A DNA stretch of 35,223 nucleotides from NCBI GenBank assembly GCA_002292265.1, contig DBBQ01000018.1, forward strand, positions 1 to 35,223. The letters are read 5' to 3'. The DNA comes from Flavobacteriaceae bacterium UBA980. GTDB taxonomy: Bacteria; Bacteroidota; Bacteroidia; Flavobacteriales; Flavobacteriaceae. Below, one piece after another: positions 19,801 through 26,734 of the stretch. The translations under genes and the position numbers were made by a program. The notes under the pieces were generated by a model that ran no database searches, was not told where the DNA came from, and saw only the letters and a program-made list of their open reading frames with translations. The stretch's first letter is position 1; every line of letters starts with the position of its first letter.

Positions 19801-21343
19801 GATGAACGCGGATGGGACTCCTCTAGGATTGGTCAACACCATTCAAAACAACAATACCAAAACCTTGACGGGTGCACTTTCGTTTTCAAAGCTTTATAAG
19901 GTCCTAGGTTTGAAGACCAACAAAAAGAGCAGTTTTCAGGCAAAAGTCAATGCTGCTCAAGCAAAAGATTCAACAGCAAAAAAGAATACTGCGTTTAAAA
20001 AGAGCTTGACTAAAATTGTTGACATACTAACAGCAGTAAAGCGTGTTCAGGCGAGTTATAATGAAAACAATGGAACGGTACTGCCTGGATATCTGCCTTC
20101 CGTAGGTTTTGCAGGAGGGATGCGCCCTACTTTGGGATATACCTTTGGGAGCCAAGCAGATGTTCGCTACGAAGCGGCTAGACAAGGCTGGCTTACTGGT
20201 TTTCCTAGCTTCAATCAGTTGTTCAGTCAGTTGCGTTCCAATAAATTTAAAGCAACCGCACAAGTAGTTCCCTTCAACGGATTGATTATTGATTTAAACG
20301 CAGAACGCGATTTTACTGAAAACAAACTCGAAAATTTTAAAGTCGAAAATCAGGAGTACCTCCCTCAAAATTCCAATATTTTAGGAAACTTTGGTATGTC
20401 AACTGTTTTATTAAAAACAGCGTTTAATCCTACCCAAGGTACAGTAAGCTCCAACTTTGAAAAATTCCGAGAATACCGAAGTATCATTGCGAGACGACTT
20501 GCCGATACCAGTGCGTTCTCCGATTTGGGAACAGATGGGGAAGGGTTTCCCAAAGGGTTCGGAAAAACACAGCAGTCCGTATTACTGCACTCCTTCGTTG
20601 CGGCTTATTCCGGCGCAAATCCCAATGAAACTCCACTGAATCCTATAAAAAGGACGCCCCTTCCTAATTGGAGTTTAAAATTTACCGGGCTTACAGAAAT
20701 CAAATCAATCGCTAGAATTTTTAATCGACTTTCTATAAATCACGCCTACCGTGCCAGCTATACACTGACCAATTTCCAAACCAATTTCGAGTACGATCCT
20801 ACGCTACCCGAACAGACAGATAGGTCAGGGAATTTTATTCCCGAACGCCTGTATTCTAATATCAATTTGGTAGAACAGTTTAATCCGCTGGTCCGATTGG
20901 ATATGGAATTAAACAATTCGCTCAAGGTATTGGCGGAACTGAGAAAAGAACGAGCCATTTCTTTGAGCTTAGACAACAATTTGATTACAGAAAGCAGTGG
21001 TGACGAATATGTCGTTGGCCTTGGGTTTCGGGTTCCAGATTTGAGGTTTAGAACGAGTATAGGAGGCCGCAGAGTGATTTTGCGAGGAGATTTAAACATC
21101 AAAGCAGATGTCTCCTATCGGGACAATGTCACCGTGTTGAGAAACTTAGAATACGACAACAATCAAGTCACCGCTGGTCAACGGTTAATGGCAATTAAAG
21201 TAACAGCTGACTATGCCCTTACAAAGAATCTCACAGCTTTGTTTTTCTACGACCACAATTTTTCAGAGTTTGCCATCTCCACCGCTTTTCCTCAAACCAG
21301 CATCCGATCTGGATTTACTATTCGGTACAATTTTGGAAATTAA
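13898..21343 (+). CDS. sprA: SprA/SOV, outer membrane translocon of the type IX secretion system
   Basis: SprA is the very large outer membrane beta-barrel through which type IX secretion exports adhesins and enzymes; in gliding species it is needed for movement. The 2481 residues match the family's roughly 2400 residues. The N-terminus is a signal peptide (hydrophobic core SFILTFIWVLFSMGSVFS, cleavage before about Q33). The rest is repetitive, Asn- and aromatic-rich barrel sequence with a coiled-coil-like stretch near residues 230-280, ending in a strand with F as third-last residue (RYNFGN). The start must be the TTG at 13898: the frame has a TGA at 13880-13882, and the first in-frame ATG (13976) would cut the signal peptide in half. 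It begins 4 bp after the ruvA stop. gcvH follows behind its own promoter-like element. Confidence 0.95.
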   Translation: MIEPTKNVIFRSPQSFILTFIWVLFSMGSVFSQEAAELGTLSPPASNSIERLYTYDSETDRYILTEEIGGYPISTPLVLTVKEYEALVLKEQMQGYFQEKVQALSGYGANLEDAQKNLLPELYVNNKFFESIFGSNSIDISPQGSIGIDLGYRYQRNDNPIASVINRRSPGFDFDQRISLSLLGKIGERLQITANYDTEATFDFQNLVKIQFNPPQLSEVPGLIPGKLGSNLNRLQQDVSGRVNQVKEIINEVNQTLDQAKNTLNQAKQKIESLKNNITQLPNSTAQVGNQVTDYLNGKVTEDAILQNIDIGNISMPINSNLIQGAQSLFGVRADLKFGNTTISSVFSEQRSQSQNIATQGGGKLQEFNLFALDYEEDRHYFISQYFRDNYDSFLANYPYINSPVQITRIEVWVTNRGYQTQNVRNIVALQDLGEAHPENTRLDDGISGFFNTSNPMDPPQNQVNKLDPDEIGFGGILNDKIRDIATVKNGFDGLKVSEGIDYAVLESARKLKSQEFTYHPQLGYISLNQRLSNDEILGVAFQYTYLGKVYQVGEFANGEIPGTSITQQNNVPGQAALQPQIQTNSLIVKLLKSSLTDVRQPVWDLMMKNIYNTGAFQLSEEDFRLNILYTDPSPINYLTPVDSAIWPEDLEDEILLNTMNLDRLNAYQDLVPNGDGFFDYLPGITIDPRYGRVIFPKVEPFGSFLFVLLDNPESAKEDYEIDNSFNKNQKKYVFKEMYSLTKAAALEFTEKNKFQLKGRYKSEGGDGISIGAFNIPRGSVRVTAGGRLLQEGLDYTVNYEIGRVKILDEGLKASNIPIDISVENNSFFNQQNKRFSGLNVNHRINDKFYVGGTLINLSENPLTQKANYGTEPVNNTMMGFNTNFSTELPFLTRLVNKWPTIQTNIPSQLSFRGEVANLAAKDPRNTQLNGETNVYIDDFEGAQTNIDVKGFTAWNLSSVPVNGVPGADAEGLVSGYARSKLAWYSIDQVFYSRQPTGINNDDISSNETRSIFIDELFPEQDLVQGMLRRLPTLDLAYYPREKGPYNNAPQNQFLANPKKNWGGITRALNATNFEQSNMEFIEFWLLDTFSDKETQSDELGELVFHLGNISEDILRDGRKQFENGLPTANESSPTYETPWGKVPANQSLVYAFNSNPEDRPQQDVGLDGLSDEEEATIFTNGPPRDPAGDNYEYFLQAEGGVLERYKRYNGFENNTPIAFSDTDRGNTTEPDTEDINRDQSMNTIDSYFEYRVPIFKSMQVGNHPFITDVRENIEVKAPNGDEYTTRWIQFKIPIQKSYYENTSFDTYFEAVNEINDLRSIRFMRMLLSGFEEEVVFRFGTLDLVRGDWRRYNKPLNEDLLVNTATTVDISTVNILENENRIPINYVLPPEIQREQINNNNTIIRQNEQSLSFRVCDLKPMDARGIFKAVNLDMRQYSKLRMFLHAESLPGNEPLPGAGSEDEFDRRMVAFIRLGTDYQDNFYQIEIPLKPTDYTENMSNRLTAEEVWIPESNSLEIPVELLSKLKAKALQQLGLGETLYYDEDLNPIQEFTPISSLPGQKKYKLAIHGNPSLGAIRTLMIGVKNPSVQLGEDLCGEVWFNELRISGIDSEGGWAAIGALDANLADFATFSANGRYSSIGFGSIDQTPNQRTREELLQYDLISNVNLGQLTPANWGLQIPLSFANGETFITPKYDPFYQDLKLKDRLSTADRVTQRDSIRNQAIDYTRRKSISLIGIRKNNTGAGKPRFYSPENFDFSYAYNELEHRDFEIEKQEEVNLLLGANYGYSFSSKPIEPFKKVKFFNRKKYWRWLQQLNFNLLPSSLEGATKINRILNNQKFRQVYLEGTDTALQRSLPNLQQRNFLFDYNYALSYNLTRSLRFNFNAATSSIIRQNLDMNQSESSLLQNNQRVLWEGLFNAGEPNSHFQSLALNYKLPFQYIPFLNFIDATYNYTGNFNWQRGSEALAEVMNADGTPLGLVNTIQNNNTKTLTGALSFSKLYKVLGLKTNKKSSFQAKVNAAQAKDSTAKKNTAFKKSLTKIVDILTAVKRVQASYNENNGTVLPGYLPSVGFAGGMRPTLGYTFGSQADVRYEAARQGWLTGFPSFNQLFSQLRSNKFKATAQVVPFNGLIIDLNAERDFTENKLENFKVENQEYLPQNSNILGNFGMSTVLLKTAFNPTQGTVSSNFEKFREYRSIIARRLADTSAFSDLGTDGEGFPKGFGKTQQSVLLHSFVAAYSGANPNETPLNPIKRTPLPNWSLKFTGLTEIKSIARIFNRLSINHAYRASYTLTNFQTNFEYDPTLPEQTDRSGNFIPERLYSNINLVEQFNPLVRLDMELNNSLKVLAELRKERAISLSLDNNLITESSGDEYVVGLGFRVPDLRFRTSIGGRRVILRGDLNIKADVSYRDNVTVLRNLEYDNNQVTAGQRLMAIKVTADYALTKNLTALFFYDHNFSEFAISTAFPQTSIRSGFTIRYNFGN

Positions 21344-21350
21344 AAACCTT

Positions 21351-21378
21351 TTTTGCTAAAAGAATTCTTTTACATTTG
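21351..21378 (+). promoter_or_regulatory. Promoter-like element upstream of gcvH
   Basis: TACATTTG at 21371-21378 matches the Bacteroidota -7 consensus TAnnTTTG. A TTTTG at 21351-21355 could serve as the -33 element with a rather short 15 bp spacer. The gcvH ATG at 21400 is 21 bp downstream, with AAGGAAAT (21391-21398) in front of it. This suggests gcvH-vanZ can be transcribed separately from sprA. Confidence 0.5.
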
Positions 21379-21399
21379 TTTCACTAAAAAAAGGAAATA

Positions 21400-21783
21400 A
21401 TGAATGTACCTGCAGACTTAAAATACACCAAAGACCACGAATGGATCAAATTAGAGGGTGATATAGCTACGATTGGCATTACTGATTTTGCTCAGGGAGA
21501 ACTGGGAGACATTGTCTATGTAGAAATTGAAACGCTGAATGACAGTTTAGACTCGGAAGCGGTATTTGGTTCTGTAGAAGCTGTAAAGACCGTATCAGAT
21601 CTTTTTATGCCTGTGTCTGGGGAAGTGATTGAAATCAACGAAACTTTAGAAGATGCCCCCGAGACGGTTAATGATGATCCCTATGGTGCAGGATGGATGG
21701 TCAAGGTACAGTGTAGTGATTTGACACAAATAGAAGGACTTTTAGATGCAAATGCCTATTCAACGCTGGTTACAGGAGGGTAA
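21400..21783 (+). CDS. gcvH: Glycine cleavage system H protein
   Basis: GcvH is the lipoyl carrier that shuttles the aminomethyl group between the P, T and L proteins of glycine cleavage in the cytoplasm. At 127 residues it has the usual length. The start [15 protein letters not shown] is characteristic, and the lipoylation site is K63 in [10 protein letters not shown]. An AAGGAAAT sequence just before the ATG is a better ribosome site than most in this window. The gene sits between sprA and vanZ, an arrangement seen in many flavobacteria although the functions are unrelated. The last 38 bp overlap the vanZ frame. The P, T and L protein genes are not in the window. Confidence 0.97.
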   Translation: MNVPADLKYTKDHEWIKLEGDIATIGITDFAQGELGDIVYVEIETLNDSLDSEAVFGSVEAVKTVSDLFMPVSGEVIEINETLEDAPETVNDDPYGAGWMVKVQCSDLTQIEGLLDANAYSTLVTGG

Positions 21784-22141
21784 CTATTTTAAAATTTTAG
21801 CAGGAGTTGCTACTCTTGTAGTGGCATACCTCTCCTTAAAACCCCCAGGTCCAGAAGAAAAATCTTGGGATTTTTTTCTTATTCGAGGGGATTTAATTTT
21901 GCATTTTACCTGTTATTTTGGGCTGAGTATTCTTTATATTTTCGCGTTTTTTAAACATCGTGCCACCTATAAAAAGGCATTGATTTCAAGTGTTCTGGTT
22001 GGGACCCTCTTGGAGCTCTTACAATTGACTCCTTACTTTCAACGTTATTTTGACTACCAAGACTTAATCGCAAATTTTCTAGGAGCGGCGATGGGAATCT
22101 TCTCCATTTGGTTTTTATTTCGTTATTCTACAGAAGAATAA
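21746..22141 (+). CDS. VanZ-like family membrane protein
   Basis: The 131-residue protein has four hydrophobic helices at about 15-29, 49-68, 77-92 and 106-125, and matches the small VanZ-like family named after a teicoplanin resistance protein. In bacteria outside resistance clusters its function is not established. Typical family features are a polar IRGDLILHF stretch before the second helix and a [17 protein letters not shown] stretch before the last. Two starts are possible, ATG 21746 and ATG 21752; both lie inside gcvH (38 or 32 bp overlap), so translation is probably coupled to gcvH. The position after gcvH is conserved in flavobacteria. Family assignment is good; no role can be read from the sequence. 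Confidence 0.85.
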   Translation: MQMPIQRWLQEGNYFKILAGVATLVVAYLSLKPPGPEEKSWDFFLIRGDLILHFTCYFGLSILYIFAFFKHRATYKKALISSVLVGTLLELLQLTPYFQRYFDYQDLIANFLGAAMGIFSIWFLFRYSTEE

Positions 22142-22193
22142 GTTGTTTTAATTAGATTTTTTTTTAGCTTAGCTATCTAAAATTTGTTAAAAA

Positions 22194-22898
22194 ATGCAGC
22201 CTAAAAAAAGCGAAAAAGTAGATTTGACTAAGAACAGTAGTCTCTATTTTGTCATTGGTTTAGCAGTAGTCTTACTTGTTTCTTGGCAAACCATTGAGTG
22301 GAAAACATACAAAAAAATGTATGACTATGAAGCCCTTAATGTAGAAGACGAAGATGACGAAGAAATTCCAATCACAGAACAAATTAAAACACCTCCACCT
22401 CCGCCACCGCCACCGCCACCAGCACCTGAGGTGATTGAAATCGTAGAAGATGAAGAAGAAGTCGAAGAAACCGTTATTGAGTCTACGGAAACCGATGAGG
22501 AAGAAATTGTTGAAATAGTAGAGGTTGAGGAAGAAGATGAGGATATTGATGTTCCCTTTGCAGTAATTGAAGATGTTCCTATTTTTCCAGGTTGCGAACG
22601 AGTAAAAAAATCAGAGCGCAGAAAATGTTTCCAAGAAAAAATGAACAAGCACATCCGCAAAAACTTCCGCTATCCAGAAATTGCTCAAGAAATGGGAATC
22701 CAGGGACGTGTATATGTCAACTTTATCATCTCTAAAGACGGAAGTATCACAAACATCCGTATGCGAGGACCAGATAAAAACCTAGAAAAAGAGGCGCAGC
22801 GAATCATATCAAAATTACCTTCGATGACGCCAGGAAAACAAAGAGGTCGTCCTGTACGTGTACCGTTTAGTATCCCGATTACCTTTAGGTTACAATAA
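22194..22898 (+). CDS. TonB-like energy transducer (intact copy)
   Basis: This 234-residue TonB protein would couple the proton-motive force from ExbB/ExbD to outer membrane TonB-dependent receptors. An N-terminal anchor helix is at about residues 18-34 after a short cytoplasmic segment. A pure proline run (KTP then ten prolines, residues 62-75) leads into a strongly acidic spacer of Glu, Asp, Val and Ile (about 78-122). The C-terminal TonB domain (about 124-234) has the flavobacterial start DVPIFPGC, a second Cys 12 residues on, then YPEIAQEMGIQGRVYVNFIISKDG. It ends in IPITFRLQ. ExbB/ExbD genes are not in the window. A second, damaged copy follows after a terminator. Which receptors it serves cannot be inferred. 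Confidence 0.92.
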   Translation: MQPKKSEKVDLTKNSSLYFVIGLAVVLLVSWQTIEWKTYKKMYDYEALNVEDEDDEEIPITEQIKTPPPPPPPPPPAPEVIEIVEDEEEVEETVIESTETDEEEIVEIVEVEEEDEDIDVPFAVIEDVPIFPGCERVKKSERRKCFQEKMNKHIRKNFRYPEIAQEMGIQGRVYVNFIISKDGSITNIRMRGPDKNLEKEAQRIISKLPSMTPGKQRGRPVRVPFSIPITFRLQ

Positions 22899-22919
22899 AA
22901 ACCTTTTAGATATATAGTT

Positions 22920-22946
22920 AAACCAGCCTTTTGGCTGGTTTTTTTA
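22920..22946 (+). terminator. Rho-independent terminator between the two tonB copies
   Basis: AAACCAGCC (22920-22928) pairs perfectly with GGCTGGTTT (22933-22941) around a TTTT loop and is followed by a T-run to 22946. It lies 22 bp after the stop of the intact tonB and separates it from the damaged copy, which therefore needs its own promoter. Confidence 0.94.
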
Positions 22947-22998
22947 TTTCGATAAATGCGGTACAATTTTTGATACTATTGTACTAAACCCCAAAATC

Positions 22999-23706
22999 AT
23001 GGAAATAAAAAAATCCCCTAAAGCAGATTTGCAAAAAAAACAGTAGTCTCTATTTTGTCATTGGGCTCGCATTCGTCTTATTTTTCTCATGGCAGGCCAT
23101 AGAATGGAAAACTTACAAAAAAACATTTGACTACGAAGCGCTCGATGTAGATGAGGACGAGGATGAAGAAATTCCCATTACCGAACAGATTAAAACACCA
23201 CCCCCGCCACCACCCCACCACCCCCGGCACCACAGGTTATTGAAATCGTAGAAGACGAAGAGGACGTTGAGGAAACAGTGATTGAATCTACGGAGACAAA
23301 TGAAGAGGAAATTGTTGAAATTGTAGAAGTTGAGGAAGAAGAAGAAGAAGATGTGGATGTCCCCTTTGCGGTCATAGAAGATGTTCCTATTTTTCCCGGT
23401 TGTGAAGGCGTAGCAAAAAGTGAGCGAAGAAATTGTTTTCAAGAAAAAATGAATAAGCATATTCGCAAGAATTTTCGCTATCCAGAAATTGCTCAAGAAA
23501 TGGGAATTCAGGGGCGTGTGTACGTAAATTTCATCATTTCTAAAGACGGGATCATTACAAACATCCGTATGCGAGGACCAGACAAAAACTTGGAGAAAGA
23601 GGCGGAACGGATCATCTCTAAACTCCCGAAAATGACCCAAGGAAAACAACGCGGTAGAGCTGTACGTGTTCCCTTTAGTATTCCTATAATATTCCGATTG
23701 CAATAA
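22999..23706 (+). pseudogene. Second tonB copy, frameshifted twice (pseudogene, sequence error or slippage-dependent gene)
   Basis: A tandem paralogue of the upstream tonB. It starts at ATG 22999 (MEIKKSPKADLQK). A run of eight A residues (23033-23040) has one base too many compared with the frame needed for NSSLYFVIGL, so normal reading ends at TAG 23100-23102. In the proline codons near 23205-23220 a base is missing (CCACCACCCCACC where five C are needed), which restores the original frame. From there the acidic spacer and the TonB domain are open to TAA 23704-23706. Over the last 117 residues I count 9 differences from the intact copy, so the C-terminal domain is well kept. No helix plus domain protein can be made without correcting both shifts. 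Either the copy is freshly dead, the two shifts are sequencing errors, or slippage in the homopolymers produces some full protein. Confidence 0.85.
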
Positions 23707-23740
23707 GGGGAAAAAGAATTCTAATCTTGTAACAGAAATA

Positions 23741-23771
23741 TTGTGCAATGGTTTTTTCTCACTTATCTTTG
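23741..23771 (+). promoter_or_regulatory. Bacteroidota-type promoter for the cyoE-cox operon
   Basis: TTG (23741-23743) and TATCTTTG (23764-23771) fit the -33/-7 consensus TTG-N19-TAnnTTTG with a 20 bp spacer. The cyoE ATG is at 23793. This is the best-formed promoter in the window and would drive cyoE through at least the subunit IV gene. Confidence 0.7.
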
Positions 23772-23792
23772 CTCCTTGAATGATGAGGACTG

Positions 23793-24695
23793 ATGCCGTC
23801 AAATAAAACCATTGCAATTTTAAACCGACAACAGACATTCGCTGATTTTTCCCAGCTGACCAAGTTTAGACTTTCAATCTCTGTAGTTATATCCTCTCTT
23901 GCGGGTTATTTTTTAGCGGTACAACAAGTTGATTATGTTACCCTGCTTTTATTGATAGTGGGAGGCTATGCGATGGTGGGAGCCTCAAATGCATTCAATC
24001 AGGTTTTTGAAAAAGACCTAGACAATTTGATGCTCCGCACAAAAAACCGTCCACTTCCCGCGGGAAGGATGCATCCAACATCCGCTTTGTTTTTAGGGGT
24101 GATTTTGACTGTAATCGGGGTTGCAGCCTTGTATGTCATCAACCTAAAAACAGCATTTTTTGCGAGTATTTCGATCTTTTTATACGCCTGTGTTTATACC
24201 CCTCTCAAACAAAAAACACCCCTCGCTGTCTTTGTTGGTGCTTTTCCGGGTGCCATCCCATTTATGTTGGGCTGGGTGGCAGCTACAAATGAATTTGGTA
24301 TTGAACCCGGTGTCTTGTTTATGCTGCAGTTCTTTTGGCAGTTCCCCCACTTTTGGGCGATTGGCTGGTTAATGCACGATCAATATGAAGCTGCGGGATT
24401 TAAAATGCTTCCCTCTGGCGGTAGAGATCAGAATACCGCTTTCCAAATAGTTTTTTACACGCTTTGGACCGTAGTGATTTCTTTGATTCCTGCATTTCAA
24501 TATACAGGAGCCTTGTATTTGACCAAGACAGCTTCCGTTCTTGTATTCCTTTTGGGTGCTGTTTTTTTATACTATGCGATAAAATTAATGGTTGCCAAAA
24601 CAGATCATGCAGCCCGCCTTTTGATTCGAGCGAGTATCGTTTATATCACAGGAATACAACTGATTTACGTAATTGATAAATTTTTATTGCAATGA
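23793..24695 (+). CDS. cyoE: Protoheme IX farnesyltransferase (heme O synthase)
   Basis: This UbiA-superfamily prenyltransferase (also called CtaB) adds a farnesyl group to heme b to give heme O, the precursor of the heme A used by CoxA. It has 300 residues and about nine hydrophobic helices. The first prenyl-diphosphate/Mg site is visible as N69-x3-E73-K-D75-L-D77 leading into the family's RTKNRPLPAGRM (82-93). Two earlier ATGs at 23780 and 23783 are in another frame, so 23793 is the start. It lies 22 bp after a good promoter and overlaps the next gene by ATGA (24692-24695). Heme A synthase (ctaA), needed for the next step, is not in the window. Confidence 0.96.
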   Translation: MPSNKTIAILNRQQTFADFSQLTKFRLSISVVISSLAGYFLAVQQVDYVTLLLLIVGGYAMVGASNAFNQVFEKDLDNLMLRTKNRPLPAGRMHPTSALFLGVILTVIGVAALYVINLKTAFFASISIFLYACVYTPLKQKTPLAVFVGAFPGAIPFMLGWVAATNEFGIEPGVLFMLQFFWQFPHFWAIGWLMHDQYEAAGFKMLPSGGRDQNTAFQIVFYTLWTVVISLIPAFQYTGALYLTKTASVLVFLLGAVFLYYAIKLMVAKTDHAARLLIRASIVYITGIQLIYVIDKFLLQ

Positions 24696-25270
24696 ACACC
24701 AACGATTCCATAAGTACTAAAACAAATCGAGCCAAAAAAATGATGTTGTGGTTCGGAATGATCAGTATGAGTATGACTTTTGCAGGACTTACCAGTGCCT
24801 ATGTGGTGAGTAGTTCTCGAGCAGATTGGATACAACAAATTGAGCTTCCTTTTGCGTTTACGCTCAGTACACTACTGATTGTTTTAAGCAGTGGCAGCTT
24901 TTACGGTGCCCTAAGAATGTTACGCGCAAACAAGATCAAGGAGACCCAATTGTTGTTACTGTTCACCTTAGGCCTTGCCCTTGCCTTTGTGTATTTTCAG
25001 TTTCAGGGGTTTAATGGAATTATCGAAAAAGGATATTATTTTACAGGTCCAGAAAGCAGTATAACCACTTCGTATTTATACGTTTTGGTATTGTTGCATT
25101 TAGCCCATCTCACGGCGGGTATTGTGATCGTTTTGAATATTCTGTTTAAGACCCTAAAAGGAGTTTATGTTCAAGGAAATACCTTAGGCTTTGAACTAGC
25201 TTTAACTTTTTGGCATTTTCTGGATATACTGTGGGTATATTTATTTTTATTCGTTTCATTCTACGGGTAA
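24692..25270 (+). CDS. Cytochrome c oxidase subunit III-like protein (short form)
   Basis: A 192-residue membrane protein of the heme-copper oxidase subunit III family, with five helices at about 16-37, 51-70, 83-102, 125-150 and 167-190. The features seen are the start AKKMMLWFGMISMSMTFAGL, the LHLAHLTAGI stretch, and the C-terminal WHFLDILWVYLF typical of subunit III. Five helices rather than seven match the short bacterial type that lacks the first two. It overlaps cyoE by 4 bp (ATGA) and a longer subunit III-like gene follows 37 bp later. Both are probably parts of the oxidase made by coxB and coxA, but only one may be the true subunit III and the other an accessory; the sequence alone does not settle which. 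Confidence 0.9.
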   Translation: MNTNDSISTKTNRAKKMMLWFGMISMSMTFAGLTSAYVVSSSRADWIQQIELPFAFTLSTLLIVLSSGSFYGALRMLRANKIKETQLLLLFTLGLALAFVYFQFQGFNGIIEKGYYFTGPESSITTSYLYVLVLLHLAHLTAGIVIVLNILFKTLKGVYVQGNTLGFELALTFWHFLDILWVYLFLFVSFYG

Positions 25271-25307
25271 AAATTAATAAATTTGTAAAAGAATTTAACA
25301 CACGACT

Positions 25308-26288
25308 ATGGAAGTAACTACAAACGCATCTGTGGAGCAGACACAGGTTTGGGGAGGCGGAAACAAACCACTCAATGCCAGTTATGGCAAAATGATGATG
25401 TGGTTTTTTATCGTTTCAGATGCACTCACCTTCACCGGTTTTCTCGTTTCTTACGGTTTTTCAAGATTCAAGAACATCAATTCTTGGCCCATTGCAGATG
25501 AGGTATTTACGCATTTCCCATTTTTACACGGTATCGATGCTCCCATGTACTATGTCGCTTTGATGACCTTTATCTTGATTTTTTCATCGGTGACCATGGT
25601 ACTGGCGGTAGATGCGGGCCACCATATGAACAAAGCCAAAGTGACGTTTTATATGTTGCTTACCATTATCGGAGGTGCCATTTTTGTCGGGTCTCAAGCC
25701 TGGGAATGGAAAAATTTTATCAAGGGAGAATATGGGGCTCTCGAAACTCGAGGGGGTCAAATCCTACAATTTGTCAATGCGGAAACGGGAAAGCGCGCCG
25801 CGATTCAGGAGTTCGCCTTAGGAATAGAATCCGACCGGGCTACCCACCAATCGTATAATGGAATTTGGTACCAAGATGAAAAAGCATTACCCAATGTTTC
25901 TGTAGCCGAAGTTAAAAAAGGATTTTTAGCAGATCCAAGCCTTGTCATTCGGACACAACAACTCACCGAAGAAGGACAGAAAACCGTCTTAACACGTGAC
26001 GCTTCTCTCGCAAAAATTGACGAAGCTGTGGGTGTAGTGGAAGGCGCTAACCTCATTCACAACGAATACGGAAATCGACTTTTTGCAGATTTCTTTTTTT
26101 TCATAACAGGATTTCACGGGTTTCACGTTCTTTCAGGAGTCGTGATCAATGTCATTATTTTCTTTAATGTCATTCTAGGGACTTATCAACGAAGAGGGCA
26201 TTATGAAATGGTAGAAAAAGTAGGACTTTATTGGCACTTTGTCGATTTGGTTTGGGTCTTTGTATTCACTTTTTTCTATCTCGTTTAA
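25308..26288 (+). CDS. coxC: Cytochrome c oxidase subunit III-like protein (long form with inserted soluble segment)
   Basis: The 326-residue protein has the subunit III helices GKMMMWFFIVSDALTFTGFL (about 25-50), about 77-101, 109-130, FFFITGFHGFHVLSG through about 285, and the C-terminal YWHFVDLVWVFVFTFFYL. Between the third helix (AWEWKNF, about 139) and the fourth (about 260) lies a hydrophilic stretch of roughly 115 residues where ordinary subunit III has a short loop. This region contains charged and aromatic residues, but no Cys or obvious metal motif. The gene is 37 bp after the short form and 18 bp before the subunit IV gene. Two subunit III-like genes side by side are usual in Bacteroidota; the inserted segment may be common there too, but I cannot check this. 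Confidence 0.9.
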   Translation: MEVTTNASVEQTQVWGGGNKPLNASYGKMMMWFFIVSDALTFTGFLVSYGFSRFKNINSWPIADEVFTHFPFLHGIDAPMYYVALMTFILIFSSVTMVLAVDAGHHMNKAKVTFYMLLTIIGGAIFVGSQAWEWKNFIKGEYGALETRGGQILQFVNAETGKRAAIQEFALGIESDRATHQSYNGIWYQDEKALPNVSVAEVKKGFLADPSLVIRTQQLTEEGQKTVLTRDASLAKIDEAVGVVEGANLIHNEYGNRLFADFFFFITGFHGFHVLSGVVINVIIFFNVILGTYQRRGHYEMVEKVGLYWHFVDLVWVFVFTFFYLV

Positions 26289-26306
26289 CACATAAAATCA
26301 AAACAA

Positions 26307-26690
26307 ATGGCAGCAGAAGGACATAAATTAGCCATCTTTAGAGGACTTTTAAAGTTCAAATCCAATCAGCAGAAAATATGGGGTGTGTTGATTTTTCTCT
26401 CTATAGTGACCACCATTGAAGTTGCCTTAGGGATTATAAAACCTGAAGTCCTCATGAGTAGCTTTTTACGAATGAAACTACTCAATTGGATTTTTATCAT
26501 TTTGACCATAGTAAAGGCGTATTATATTGCCTGGGACTTTATGCACATTCGCGATGAACGCAGTGGGTTGAAAAATGCCATTGTTTTGCCTTTGGTCATT
26601 TTAATTCCTTACTTGGCATTTATATTACTCTTAGAAGCAGATTATATTTTTGATGTCATGGAAGCGGGATTTGTCGCTTGGGATTTCTAA
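26307..26690 (+). CDS. Cytochrome c oxidase subunit IV family protein
   Basis: A 127-residue protein with three hydrophobic helices at about 24-45, 58-82 and 89-114 and short polar ends. This is the layout of the bacterial oxidase subunit IV family (CoxD/CyoD-like), small subunits that stabilise the catalytic core. The middle helix ends in AYYIAWDFMHIRDE, a stretch typical of the Bacteroidota form. It follows subunit III by 18 bp and is the last gene before a strong terminator whose T-run ends 2 bp before the next start codon. No cofactor ligands are evident, so the function comes from family and position. Confidence 0.88.
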   Translation: MAAEGHKLAIFRGLLKFKSNQQKIWGVLIFLSIVTTIEVALGIIKPEVLMSSFLRMKLLNWIFIILTIVKAYYIAWDFMHIRDERSGLKNAIVLPLVILIPYLAFILLLEADYIFDVMEAGFVAWDF

Positions 26691-26706
26691 AGTAACCCAA
26701 ATTTAC

Positions 26707-26732
26707 AAAGCGGTTTTGAACCGCTTTTTTTT
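26707..26732 (+). terminator. Rho-independent terminator after the subunit IV gene, abutting the next start codon
   Basis: AAAGCGGTT (26707-26715) pairs perfectly with AACCGCTTT (26719-26727) around a TTG loop, with T residues to 26732. The next gene's ATG is at 26735, so the hairpin occupies the place of its ribosome binding region. Confidence 0.93.
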
Positions 26733-26734
26733 AT

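Noticed and set aside
22390..22540. CCN and GAN codon runs as a DNA repeat or microsatellite
   Set aside because: In the intact copy the frame is open and the runs encode the normal proline and acidic spacer of TonB, so this is coding low complexity rather than a separate element.
22325..22660. Minus-strand frame rich in Ser and Gly opposite tonB, and its equivalents at 23131-23838
   Set aside because: It is the mirror of the Glu/Asp and Pro codon runs of the tonB genes. Serine and glycine runs arise from the complement of GAA/GAT and CCN codons, and there is no independent support.
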